DNA from: a virus
Strand: one strand, 5' to 3'
Virus record (IMG/VR): IMGVR_UViG_3300050821_002264
Span: 1-50,876 of that record
Length of the DNA: 50,876 bases
The notes beneath the pieces were generated by a model. The model worked only from the letters and a program-made list of their open reading frames with translations, did not search any database and was not told where the DNA came from. Numbering within the stretch: position 1 is the stretch's first letter; the number at the start of each line of letters is the position of its first letter. Below, piece after piece: positions 7,633-15,760 of this stretch. Position numbers and translations under genes: made by a program.

Positions 7633-7642
7633 ACAATATGGA

Positions 7643-7668
7643 CCATATGTCGGGTTGGCGGCATATGG
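7643..7668 (+). promoter_or_regulatory. 5'-end hairpin of the polymerase transcript
   Basis: CCATATG at 7643-7649 pairs with CATATGG at 7662-7668, loop of 12, starting a few bases after the expected transcript start. It could protect the mRNA 5' end or act in attenuation. Confidence 0.5.
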
Positions 7669-7712
7669 GCAGATTAACCACCAACACCGTGTACACGAGG
7701 AGGTAGCGAGTG

Positions 7713-8120
7713 ATGACCGAGACGCTGAGTGCTCAGGACGAATTGGACCTGAGTGGGGATAGTGCAGTCGAATCGAAGGAAGCAACGTGGCAGATTACCG
7801 AAGTCGAAGTTGAGGAAACGAGTTCGGATAATGGTGAGGGGAAGCGGGTCGTCCTGACGTTTGAGTCAGAGGACTGGCCGTATCCGATTACCATGAGATT
7901 CTTCACCGAGTATACGCCAACGGACGAGTCGAAGTCCACGGACTGGGTGAAGCGCCAGCGCGGGCAGTTGAAGAATGTCATGAAGGCCGCGACGGGCGAG
8001 CCAAAGTTCAGTCCTGACCCGGATAGTGAGTATTACCCGGTTGGGAAGCATGTCAAGGCCACCACGCGGGATGGTGGGGATGGCTTTGCGGCACTGAGCA
8101 AGTTCAAGAAGGCTGAGTAG
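7713..8120 (+). CDS. Acidic ssDNA-binding-like protein
   Basis: 135 residues, acidic, with alternating beta-strands (WQITEVEVEE, KRVVLTFESEDWPYPITMRF) and a charged FKKAE end. Position between the Sak4-like ATPase and the polymerase, size, and composition fit a phage single-strand binding or DUF669-type protein, but there is no diagnostic motif. CGAGGAGGT at 7696-7704 gives a strong ribosome site for ATG 7713. First gene from the 7604 promoter. Confidence 0.55.
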   Translation: MTETLSAQDELDLSGDSAVESKEATWQITEVEVEETSSDNGEGKRVVLTFESEDWPYPITMRFFTEYTPTDESKSTDWVKRQRGQLKNVMKAATGEPKFSPDPDSEYYPVGKHVKATTRDGGDGFAALSKFKKAE

Positions 8121-8134
8121 TCTTCGCTGATGGC

Positions 8135-8183
8135 GTACCGGACGGAAGTTGGAACCTTGTGAGTTCGAATCTCACCCGGTACA
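8135..8183 (+). tRNA. D-arm-less tRNA-like element, possible GGA anticodon
   Basis: A 7-base acceptor stem GTACCGG (8135-8141) pairs perfectly with CCGGTAC (8176-8182), directly preceded by a canonical T-arm GTGAG-TTCGAAT-CTCAC (8159-8175). Only 17 bases lie between acceptor and T-arm; they can form AAG/CTT around a 7-base loop TTGGAAC whose centre would be GGA (Ser). A D-arm is absent. It is either a decayed tRNA or a minimal tRNA-like RNA in the polymerase leader. Confidence 0.4.
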
Positions 8184-8217
8184 TTGCAATCTAACCTACA
8201 GGAGGCGAGTGCCCTGC

Positions 8218-10869
8218 ATGACTGAGTATTCCCCGAGCGGTAAGTTGGTCTGTCCAAGTGCAGGCCCGCTTACCGCTCGTTTTGTGTTAGTGGGCGAATC
8301 GCCCGCTAGCGACGAAATGAAGGCATTGACTCCGTTTGTTGGCAAGGCGGGGCAGATGCTTAATAAAGCATTGAGCCATGCGGGTATCGACCGTAGCCAG
8401 TGCTATATCATGAATTGCGTACCAGTCCGAGCGCCAGGAGACAAATTTGCTCAGCATAGTCTTGAAGATGTTACTTGGGCTTATGATCGTTTTGGTACTG
8501 AACTTGCTCAGCTTCATGACTGTCATGTGGTTGTTGCGCTTGGGGCAAATCCTACTGAGTGGCTTCTAAGAGGGAAGCCACCAGTTGCGCAGCGGGGAGA
8601 GGGCAAGCGAGAGGGATTCATTGGAGCTTGGCGCGGGTCAGTAATCCCGGCTCCATTGCCGGATGTCGCGAGCGCTGCACCGGAAGACTACTTGAGCACC
8701 ATGGGCGTGAGTCCCTTGACGAAGCAGGGAGTCATTATCCCGACGTTCCCCCCAGCGTATATCCTGCGCCAGTTCGCCTGGCATCCGTGGTTCCTCATGG
8801 ACATCCAGCGGGCAGCGTCAGTGTTGCGCAATGGGGTGCCCCCGACGAAGTATCGGACGTGGTATCGCGATGATCCGCATGCATTGGTCAGACTGACGGA
8901 TAGCGACGTTGACCTGATTGCCGTCGATAGTGAGCTAGACCCATGGATCGTCAGCATTGTGACTGAGGACGAAGTCCATGTATTCGAGTGGACCGAAGCG
9001 TTTAGACGGCCACTGGCCAAGCTCTTGACGAGTCCAAAGGTGCTGAAGGTCGCCCACCGCTGGCTCCATGACTATGCGTTCTTTCGCAAGTGTTTGGAGA
9101 TTGACGTCGAGGGACCGCTGTTTGATAGTGTCGGTGGGGCGCATTGTTTAAACACGGCGTTGCAGAAAGAACTGTCCCCGCATATATCGACGCGGTGGAC
9201 GAATTGGCCGTATCATAAGTGGCTTGCGAATGTTGACCAGCTTCTCTATTGCGGCATGGACGGGATCGTGTGCTATGACTCCTACTGGCCCATGGTCCAT
9301 GACCTGACAGCACGAGGCATGATGAAGCTGGCCTGGATTGGCAAAGATACCCAAGCGGGGATTGTCGAGCATGACCATAAGCTCCTGATGCCATTGCTCA
9401 AGATGCAGGCCAAGGGCTTCAAGATTGACGAAGCGGCACGACGGGACGTTGAGGCAGAGTTAAAGCAAAGTCTTGACTCGAAGATTGTCAAGCTGAATGC
9501 CTTGACGGAGCCGATTATTGAGAAGGAGATCAAGCGGTTTCAGAAGCCACATCTGTTCAGAGTCCTGCGCAAGTGTGAGTGTTGTGGAGGAGGCACGACG
9601 CAGCGAGCGCATTGTCCAACGTGCAATGGTGCGTTCGTACAAGGTGCCGACAAGATCACTGTTGCCGTTGCGAAGACGAATGGATTCAAGACCCTCAAGG
9701 CGTTCAAGGAATCGTGGACACTGCCTTGTCATGTGTGCCAAGGCACCGGCAAGATCACGAAGAAACTAGAATTCAACAGCGACAGCCCAGATCAACTTGC
9801 TGATGTCGTCTATCGCGGGTTGCACATTCGACCACGAAAGTACAAAGGCAACGAAACTGTCAAAGCCGCTCAGCTTGACCCGCTACGGGACAAGCATCCA
9901 GTCATTGCAAGCATTGTGGACGTCAGTGAAGCTCGAAGTGAATACGATACTGTTTCTCGGCTCCGTGCTGGTCCTGATGGCCTGTTGCATTGTGAGTTCG
10001 ATCCTTGGGGTACTGGCGCAGGACGTGTGGCTTCAAAAGAAGGCCTCTTGGAAGCTGGGACGAACGCTCAGAATTTGCCAAAGATCGCGCGGCGATTTGT
10101 TGTTCCGCGCGATGGTTATACGTTACTTTACCCGGATATGGCCCAGATCGAAGCAAGAGCCTATGCAGTAATCAGCGGGGATAAGAACCTACGGAAAGCA
10201 CTCTATGAGACAATACCTGCGCTGGGTAAGCCTGATTATCATACTTGGCTGCTCAACGCTCTTAGTGATTACGACGGTCGAATACGTCTATCACGCGATC
10301 AATCCAAGCGGACATCATATGCCGGTTTCTTCGGAGTACGACCTGAACAGCTTGCGAAAGAATTGACGGCAGAGGCATTTCGTAAGAAGGAAGGTATCAG
10401 CGTTGATGCGAAGATGGCGGTTACGATTCTAGAGACGCTATACCGGATTTGTCCAGACATTCGTCGGGTCCAGCAAGCGATGTGCGATGAAGTGTTACGG
10501 ACGAAGCGGTTGAAGAACGAGTATACTGGACGAGAATTCGCGTTCAATGGTTGGATTGCGGATAAGAAGCATAAGGGTGAAGTGGACTACGAAGTCAAAA
10601 AGCAGATATACAGCCGCAAGGTGCAGGATATGGCGGCATACGTACTGGGCTTGGGGCTGATAGAGTTGTACTATACCTCAAACGAGTGGGGAAAGCTAGT
10701 CACGCCTCTAATCCATGTCCATGATGCATTGCTCATTGAAGCCCCAATTGACCGAGTGCAAGAGGCCAAGGCCCTTGCGGTTAAGACGCTGACACGGTAT
10801 ATTTGGAATATGGACTTTCCGGCAGAAGTAAGTAAGAAAGACGGAGTGAACTGGTATGCTGTGTCCTAG
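8218..10869 (+). CDS. UDG-like domain fused to family A DNA polymerase
   Basis: 883 residues. Residues 1-215 resemble family 4/5 uracil-DNA glycosylase: FVLVGESPASDE, PFVGKAGQMLNKAL, MNCVPVRAPG, VVALGANPTEWLL, and PTFPPAYILRQ in place of the usual HPA motif. Next a 3'-5' exonuclease region: AVDSELD (Exo I), VAHRWLHDYAFF (Exo II), YCGMDGIVCYD (Exo III). Near residue 450 a double zinc knuckle (CECCGGG, HCPTCNG, CHVCQGTGK). Then polymerase motifs A (DMAQIEARA), B (RDQSKRTSYAGFFG, with Tyr at the Pol I Phe762 site) and C (VHDALLIEA). ATG 8218 chosen for AGGAGG at 8200-8206. Confidence 0.9.
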   Translation: MTEYSPSGKLVCPSAGPLTARFVLVGESPASDEMKALTPFVGKAGQMLNKALSHAGIDRSQCYIMNCVPVRAPGDKFAQHSLEDVTWAYDRFGTELAQLHDCHVVVALGANPTEWLLRGKPPVAQRGEGKREGFIGAWRGSVIPAPLPDVASAAPEDYLSTMGVSPLTKQGVIIPTFPPAYILRQFAWHPWFLMDIQRAASVLRNGVPPTKYRTWYRDDPHALVRLTDSDVDLIAVDSELDPWIVSIVTEDEVHVFEWTEAFRRPLAKLLTSPKVLKVAHRWLHDYAFFRKCLEIDVEGPLFDSVGGAHCLNTALQKELSPHISTRWTNWPYHKWLANVDQLLYCGMDGIVCYDSYWPMVHDLTARGMMKLAWIGKDTQAGIVEHDHKLLMPLLKMQAKGFKIDEAARRDVEAELKQSLDSKIVKLNALTEPIIEKEIKRFQKPHLFRVLRKCECCGGGTTQRAHCPTCNGAFVQGADKITVAVAKTNGFKTLKAFKESWTLPCHVCQGTGKITKKLEFNSDSPDQLADVVYRGLHIRPRKYKGNETVKAAQLDPLRDKHPVIASIVDVSEARSEYDTVSRLRAGPDGLLHCEFDPWGTGAGRVASKEGLLEAGTNAQNLPKIARRFVVPRDGYTLLYPDMAQIEARAYAVISGDKNLRKALYETIPALGKPDYHTWLLNALSDYDGRIRLSRDQSKRTSYAGFFGVRPEQLAKELTAEAFRKKEGISVDAKMAVTILETLYRICPDIRRVQQAMCDEVLRTKRLKNEYTGREFAFNGWIADKKHKGEVDYEVKKQIYSRKVQDMAAYVLGLGLIELYYTSNEWGKLVTPLIHVHDALLIEAPIDRVQEAKALAVKTLTRYIWNMDFPAEVSKKDGVNWYAVS

Positions 10870-10882
10870 TGGGCAATAACGT

Positions 10883-11644
10883 GTGCATGACTTTGGCTCG
10901 CTATACCCCAGTGTCAGGTATGATCCCGCAATGGCACTAGACCCAGTCCGTTGGCTCGTTGACGGCTTTTGGCAATTGGGCAAGATCAACGGCATGGCAG
11001 GATTCGAGAAGTCGGGTAAGAGCCGACTGCTCGCGTGGCTCTTGGTCGGCATGTCACGGGGAGACGTGTTAGACCTGCCTGCCATGCCACAGCGTGTACT
11101 GTACCTCTGTGGTGAGGAAACGATCAGTCATGTCAATGCACGGGTGAAACGATATGCGGAGTTGCAAGGTATCCTCGAGACCCAGTTTGACATTGACTTC
11201 ATCGAAGCCGCAGCAATGCGGTTGGATTTGAAGCCAGTGCGGAAAGCACTACATGACCGTCTGCTTGATGACGACAGAGAAATGCTAGTCATTGACCCGT
11301 GGCGTCGGGTCCATGGGGCTGACGAGAATGATTCCAAGGTCATGTCACCGATGTATAATGACTTGAGACGGTGGTCGAATAAGTACAATATGACCATTGT
11401 CATTGTCCATCACACGCCGAAGATTAGCGAGGATACCGACATGAGCCGGATGGCTTCGTGGTTCAGAGGGTCCACGGACCTAGCGGCCATTTTGGACACA
11501 GGTCAATACGTTGATCGCTTAAGCAAGTCATTGATTCAAGTTCGACGGCAAGGAAGATTCCCCCCATTGGACCCGTTGAAGATTACTGACTTAGGTGGTA
11601 CCAAGCTGAACGATGACAAAGGATTCGCGCTGCATGCAAATTGA
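10883..11644 (+). CDS. RepA-like replicative helicase/ATPase
   Basis: 253 residues. Walker A GFEKSGKSRLL, Walker B MLVIDPWRR, and a following TIVIVHHTPK sensor with STDLAAILDT match the AAA_25/RepA type of RecA-fold hexameric helicase. It sits directly after the polymerase, as expected for a minimal replisome. GTG 10883 is the annotated start; an internal ATG at 10931 (MALDPVRWLV) is a reasonable alternative because neither has a strong ribosome site. It overlaps the exonuclease gene by 11 bases. Confidence 0.75.
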   Translation: MHDFGSLYPSVRYDPAMALDPVRWLVDGFWQLGKINGMAGFEKSGKSRLLAWLLVGMSRGDVLDLPAMPQRVLYLCGEETISHVNARVKRYAELQGILETQFDIDFIEAAAMRLDLKPVRKALHDRLLDDDREMLVIDPWRRVHGADENDSKVMSPMYNDLRRWSNKYNMTIVIVHHTPKISEDTDMSRMASWFRGSTDLAAILDTGQYVDRLSKSLIQVRRQGRFPPLDPLKITDLGGTKLNDDKGFALHAN

Positions 11645-12185
11645 CGCACAGACATTTCTACCAATTGCCGAACGGGCCAATGCGCTTGCGTTTGTCGACA
11701 TCGAAGCGTCGAATCTGAAAGCGGACTTTGGCACCGTAGTCGTCGTGTCGATTAAGCCCTATGGCAAAGAGCCAGTAACGTTCTCGACGGGACCAGGACG
11801 GGATAAAGGGTTGCTGCAAGATGTCCAGAAGGAAATGAGCAAGTATCCTGTCTGGGTCACGTTCTATGGCAAAATGTTCGACATTCCATTCTTGAACAGT
11901 AGAGCGTTGGTCAATGGCTTACCGCCATTACCCAAGTATCATCATATTGACTTGTACTGGGTCATCAAGCTCCAGACGGCATTGAGCAGACGGAATCAGG
12001 CACATTTGCTCGAATGGCTGGAAGCGCCGTCGAAGAAAATGTCGGTCAGTCCGAACGTATGGGCAGAGTTGCCAGTACGCAAAGACGCGTTGCCAAAGCT
12101 GGTCGAACGGTGTGAGTCTGATGTCATTGGACTTGAAGCGATGTATGAGAAGACGAAGCATTTGATTCGGGAGATCACACGCTAA
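11634..12185 (+). CDS. RNase H-like (YprB-type) exonuclease
   Basis: 183 residues. FVDIEAS gives the D-x-E metal ligands, VTFYGKMFDIPFL the second motif, YHHIDLYWV the third Asp, and CESDVIGLEAMY the final Asp, as in the YprB/RNase_H_2 exonuclease family. Likely 3'-5' exonuclease used in replication or repair. ATG 11634 lies inside the end of the helicase gene; TAATG overlap with the next gene. Confidence 0.8.
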   Translation: MQIDAQTFLPIAERANALAFVDIEASNLKADFGTVVVVSIKPYGKEPVTFSTGPGRDKGLLQDVQKEMSKYPVWVTFYGKMFDIPFLNSRALVNGLPPLPKYHHIDLYWVIKLQTALSRRNQAHLLEWLEAPSKKMSVSPNVWAELPVRKDALPKLVERCESDVIGLEAMYEKTKHLIREITR

Positions 12186-12376
12186 TGACTGAGAAGAAGG
12201 AACTGACACTTGAGGAGAAGGTTGCTATCCTTTGGGAGTGGCAGCGTCGGATGCACGAATATGCAAAGATCGACCAGGAACTTGGACGCGTAAGTGAGGA
12301 GTTCCAGTATCAACGTTGGGCACTGTTTCGAGACTTGGCGAAGCCGCAGGCGATTGGTGAGGAGATCACGCGATGA
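12185..12376 (+). CDS. 63-residue helical protein
   Basis: Fully helical, charged (LTLEEKVAILWEWQRRMHEY), no known motif. TAATG and ATGA overlaps with both neighbours. Function unknown. Confidence 0.6.
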   Translation: MTEKKELTLEEKVAILWEWQRRMHEYAKIDQELGRVSEEFQYQRWALFRDLAKPQAIGEEITR

Positions 12377-12543
12377 AGGTTGTCTTGCTGAAGACGACGG
12401 CGGCAGGTCTATTGGAAGACGTCGTTGATATTTACCCAAGTGGCGCGTGGATGGTCGTGGAATACCAAGACGGGTCAACGGCATATATTCCCGAACATGC
12501 CGTAGGAGAAATCCTAGTGGAGTCTGAGGAGATAAACAAGTGA
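12373..12543 (+). CDS. 56-residue small beta protein
   Basis: ATG 12373 overlaps the preceding TGA, and its own TGA overlaps the next GTG. Sequence MKVVLLKTTAAGLLEDVVDI then GAWMVVEYQDGSTAYIPEHA looks like a small beta-barrel. Function unknown. Confidence 0.6.
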   Translation: MKVVLLKTTAAGLLEDVVDIYPSGAWMVVEYQDGSTAYIPEHAVGEILVESEEINK

Positions 12544-12956
12544 ATAGCTGGATCGGCGTTGACCTGGACGGCACACTGGCCGTCTATGACGGCTGGCGAG
12601 GTATTCATCATATCGGTGAGCCAATCACGGTCATTAAGCATTATGTCAAAGCGTTGATTGGCTGTGGCGTTGATGTTCGGATCGTCACCGCACGATGCCA
12701 AGAAGGCCAAGAGGCCATTTACGTTATCGAAGAATGGACCGAACGCCATCTAGGCAAGCGGCTACAAGTCACCGACCGCAAAGACATGGGCATGGTCCTT
12801 TTGATTGACGACAGAGCGGTCAATCCGTGGACTGACGATCTACCGCCGGTCCGTGATTTGGTCAAGAAAATCGGCGGCCATTGGACAGACCCAATGGCCC
12901 CACCGATGGAACTGAGTCGGGCAATTCCACAGGGGGATGGGGATAGTGGATCATAA
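12540..12956 (+). CDS. HAD-superfamily phosphatase
   Basis: 138 residues. Motif I IGVDLDGTLA with both Asp residues, motif II VRIVTARC, and motif IV-like LLIDDRAVN place it in the HAD phosphatases. Many phages use such enzymes as nucleotide 5'-phosphatases or polynucleotide 3'-phosphatases. GTG start overlaps the previous stop (GTGA). Substrate unknown. Confidence 0.75.
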   Translation: MNSWIGVDLDGTLAVYDGWRGIHHIGEPITVIKHYVKALIGCGVDVRIVTARCQEGQEAIYVIEEWTERHLGKRLQVTDRKDMGMVLLIDDRAVNPWTDDLPPVRDLVKKIGGHWTDPMAPPMELSRAIPQGDGDSGS

Positions 12957-13581
12957 GCATGGGTGTATGAAGGATACTCCACATCGCGGGTCGTGCGTGT
13001 GTGAGTGTGGCGCAATCGGAACAAACGAGCCCGGTCAGCCTCGTTTGTGGCATCCACCTGTTGCCCTTGAAGATATTCGTGATCGTACCAAGTGTACGTG
13101 TGGCAATGGCGAGCCGTGCATCGTGCATACCCCGTTGAAGTCCATTGGAATGTCTGACCGAGGGGATAAATTGTTCGTGCCACAAGGGACACGGCAGTTT
13201 GAGACGGGAGCCACCCGAGACGCCGATGACGGGAAACTGGATTTCGAAGGCTTCATTGCTCCGGAAGTCCTTCAGCGATACGCAGAGTATATGCACAAAT
13301 GTCGCTTGAAGAACATCCCCGCTGGCCAGACGATCCGGGCGAGTGACAATTGGCAAAAAGGGATACCGCGCAAAGCATACATGAAGTCTTTGGTCCGTCA
13401 TGTCATCGAAGTCTGGAGAGAGCATCGAGCTATTGAGCGAACGCCCAATGTGGCGTGGCCTGACGAAGAAGTCTTATGTGCAATCATGTTCAATGCGATG
13501 GGGTATTTGTTCGAAGTATTGAGAGAGAAGCGTGAGCGAGACCAACGAATCGCCGGAGTCGCCAAGCGTTCTGACGTGTAG
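12937..13581 (+). CDS. DUF5664-like dATP/dGTP diphosphohydrolase with Cys-rich N-terminus
   Basis: 214 residues. Residues about 85-205 match the DUF5664 family (ETGATRDADDGKLDFEGF, then the helical YMKSLVRHVIEVWREH and EVLCAIMFNAMGYLFEVL), the group that includes MazZ-type dATP/dGTP pyrophosphohydrolases. Residues 8-65 hold many Cys/His (GSCVCECGA, KCTCGNGEPCIVH), probably a zinc site. Expected role: trimming dNTP pools. No PurZ is seen. Start could also be GTG 12946, which has GGGGATGGGG upstream. Confidence 0.7.
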   Translation: MGIVDHKHGCMKDTPHRGSCVCECGAIGTNEPGQPRLWHPPVALEDIRDRTKCTCGNGEPCIVHTPLKSIGMSDRGDKLFVPQGTRQFETGATRDADDGKLDFEGFIAPEVLQRYAEYMHKCRLKNIPAGQTIRASDNWQKGIPRKAYMKSLVRHVIEVWREHRAIERTPNVAWPDEEVLCAIMFNAMGYLFEVLREKRERDQRIAGVAKRSDV

Positions 13582-14011
13582 TATCGACGGCTGTGACAAA
13601 GTCGTGCATAGCAAGAAGCTGATGTTATGCATGACGCATTATCAGGCTCAACGTCGAGAGCGGTTAAAGCCCCCAGAAATGCCAGCGGACCTGGGGGCTC
13701 GGGTCAGCCAGGCGAAGACGACGGAGGACTGGCAGAAGATTGCAGCGGCAGTGGCTCCGGTCATGCAAGGGATTCTGGACGGTCAGACCAAGGCTAGTGC
13801 TGCACAAGTCTCGTTGCTCAAAGACATTCTGAATCGAGCGTATGGTAAGCCTGTCGCTACGCAGCATGAGAAACGAGTCGCCGCTGGAGTGATCGTACTG
13901 CCAGCCTTGGACACTGGCGCGGCAACGACGGTCTGTCCGAAATGTGGATACGACGCAACAAAAACCATGGACGTCCGTGAGCCAACAAGTCCTTTTGTGG
14001 CGGTCTCATGA
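13532..14011 (+). CDS. Probable terminase small subunit
   Basis: 159 residues directly before and overlapping the large terminase, where small terminases sit. N-terminal zinc-like segment (LTCSIDGCDKVVHSKKLMLCMTH), a central helical part (EDWQKIAAAVAPVMQGILDG, LLKDILNRAYGKP) typical of small terminases, and a C-terminal CPKCG. GTG 13532 is preceded by GAGAGAG. Assignment rests on position and helical content. Confidence 0.6.
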   Translation: MSETNESPESPSVLTCSIDGCDKVVHSKKLMLCMTHYQAQRRERLKPPEMPADLGARVSQAKTTEDWQKIAAAVAPVMQGILDGQTKASAAQVSLLKDILNRAYGKPVATQHEKRVAAGVIVLPALDTGAATTVCPKCGYDATKTMDVREPTSPFVAVS

Positions 14012-15404
14012 GGGACCGCAGACGGCATTCTTAGCGTCAACAGCGAGAGAAGTGTTATATGGAGGAGCAGCGGGCGGTGGCAAAACCGACGCGCTGATCG
14101 CTCTCGCGTTGCGTTGGGTGGATCATCCAAAGCATAGATGCTTAATGCTTCGACGGACCAGTCCGGACTTGCAGGAAGTCATCGACCGGACGCTTCAGTT
14201 ATACCCCGAAGTCGTGCCTGGGGCCGAATGGCGGGAAGCCGAACACCGCTGGAAGTTTCCGTCAGGCGCGATGATTCAGATGGGCCATGCGGAGCATGAG
14301 AATGACATCTATCGGTACAAGTCCTTCGAATACAATCTCATTTGCTTTGACGAGTTAACGTCATTCACTGAGAAACAATACTTGTTCATGTTCTTGCGGA
14401 ATCGGACGAAGTCGATTGAATTGCCTCCGTTGATCCGGTCAGCGACGAACCCTGGCGATGTCGGACATGAGTGGGTCAAGCGGCGGTTCTTGGACAAGCG
14501 CACTCCCTATAAGGTATACAACGAGTCCGTCAAGATCGACGGTAAGGACCATGTCATCCCGCGTCAGTATATCCCGAGTCGTGTCTGGGACAATCCGTCG
14601 CTACCAAATCGTGATGAATACATAGCGGGTATCATGCAGTTGAGTCCCGAGGACGTTGCCGCGTACCTCTATGGCGAATGGGACAAGCTCGCGGGGGCGA
14701 TGTTCCAGCCGCTCATGATTGCGCAGATGAACGATCTGGCAGACAAGGATTACTTTGTCGTCCGGTCCATTGACTTTGGTATCTATGACCCGACGTGCGT
14801 GTTGTGGCTCGTGCATTATCCAAAGTCTGGTCTGACTGATGTCGTCAGCGAACTGTACATGAAAGAAGCCAGCCTTGACGAAGTGGCCAAGGCGATCAAA
14901 GCGCGGGAAGTGGCGATGGGGTTAAGACCGCCAGTCTATAGCGTGGGCTCGCCGGAAATGTTCAACAAGCAAGCCACGTCGAATCAGTCCATTGCGACCA
15001 TGCTTGGGGCATTGGGGGTATACCTCGAAAAGGGTAATACGGACTTGACGGCAGGATGGGCACGACTGCGGACGTTACAACAGCGAAACGCAATTCGAGT
15101 CTGGCCGGGCGGTGATGACGAGAAGTGGGGCGCACCAAATTTGTGCAGAACGTTGCCGAACCTCCAACGCGACACTGGGGTCAATAAAGACCCGAACCGA
15201 CTCAGACCACGTCAGGAAGACCATGCGGCAGATGCCTTGCGCTATGGGGAAATGGTCATCTACGAGCGTCCGGAAGTCTTGTCCAAGCCTGATCCGGTGC
15301 CGGATGACCCGAATCGGGATAATGTGTTTGACAAGATGATGACGGATATACGTAAGAGTAGCAAGAAGTTATACATACCGGAGCTTGGCACGTGGGACTT
15401 CTGA
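13944..15404 (+). CDS. terL: Terminase large subunit
   Basis: Up to 486 residues. Walker A REVLYGGAAGGGKTDAL, Walker B LICFDELTSF, and C-terminal nuclease acids in VRSIDFGIYDPTC and HAADALRYG. This is the DNA-packaging motor and headful or cos nuclease. The start is uncertain: ATG 13944 or GTG 13977, neither with a good ribosome site; both lie inside the small-subunit gene, so translation is probably coupled. Confidence 0.92.
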   Translation: MDTTQQKPWTSVSQQVLLWRSHEGPQTAFLASTAREVLYGGAAGGGKTDALIALALRWVDHPKHRCLMLRRTSPDLQEVIDRTLQLYPEVVPGAEWREAEHRWKFPSGAMIQMGHAEHENDIYRYKSFEYNLICFDELTSFTEKQYLFMFLRNRTKSIELPPLIRSATNPGDVGHEWVKRRFLDKRTPYKVYNESVKIDGKDHVIPRQYIPSRVWDNPSLPNRDEYIAGIMQLSPEDVAAYLYGEWDKLAGAMFQPLMIAQMNDLADKDYFVVRSIDFGIYDPTCVLWLVHYPKSGLTDVVSELYMKEASLDEVAKAIKAREVAMGLRPPVYSVGSPEMFNKQATSNQSIATMLGALGVYLEKGNTDLTAGWARLRTLQQRNAIRVWPGGDDEKWGAPNLCRTLPNLQRDTGVNKDPNRLRPRQEDHAADALRYGEMVIYERPEVLSKPDPVPDDPNRDNVFDKMMTDIRKSSKKLYIPELGTWDF

Positions 15405-15760
15405 TCGGTGTGCTATTGACAATCGCCGCAATGTGTTGTATATTCCTTGCAGCATTCATTAGGCTCTGGCGCAATCCGCCTATTATGACCATTTATGTCA
15501 ATGCCCCATTGAACGTTCCACCCTTGACAGTAACGGTCCCAGACCATGTGAGCGTTCAATACCAGCATATCCCATCAGATTACGAGACCCGAAAGCCCGA
15601 CGAGGAGCCGATTCCGGTAGATATACTTGAGTACATTGGCGAAGAATCGGATACATGGGCACAAGACGCCAGACGGAAACGGGCACGGATGTTGAAGGCG
15701 GAAACGGGCTCGTGGGACGCGGCGTTTAGACTCCTACAGCGAGAAGACAATCCTGAATAA
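15392..15760 (+). CDS. N-anchored protein between terminase and portal
   Basis: 122 residues. One N-terminal membrane helix (LLIGVLLTIAAMCCIFLAAFIRLW), a short beta region and a charged tail (QDARRKRARMLKAETGSW). GTG 15392 has GGAG upstream and overlaps the terminase end; TAATG overlap with the portal. Function unknown; an internal promoter lies in its first codons. Confidence 0.6.
   Translation: MGLLIGVLLTIAAMCCIFLAAFIRLWRNPPIMTIYVNAPLNVPPLTVTVPDHVSVQYQHIPSDYETRKPDEEPIPVDILEYIGEESDTWAQDARRKRARMLKAETGSWDAAFRLLQREDNPE
15416..15444 (+). promoter_or_regulatory. Sigma-70 promoter for portal/scaffold genes
   Basis: TTGACA 15416-15421, 17-base spacer, TATATT 15439-15444; identical hexamers and spacing to the promoters at 21966, 41757 and 42492, though inside a reading frame. 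Confidence 0.75.

Noticed and set aside
13944-13976. Firm choice of terminase start
   Set aside because: Neither ATG 13944 nor GTG 13977 has a clear ribosome site, so the start was left open.
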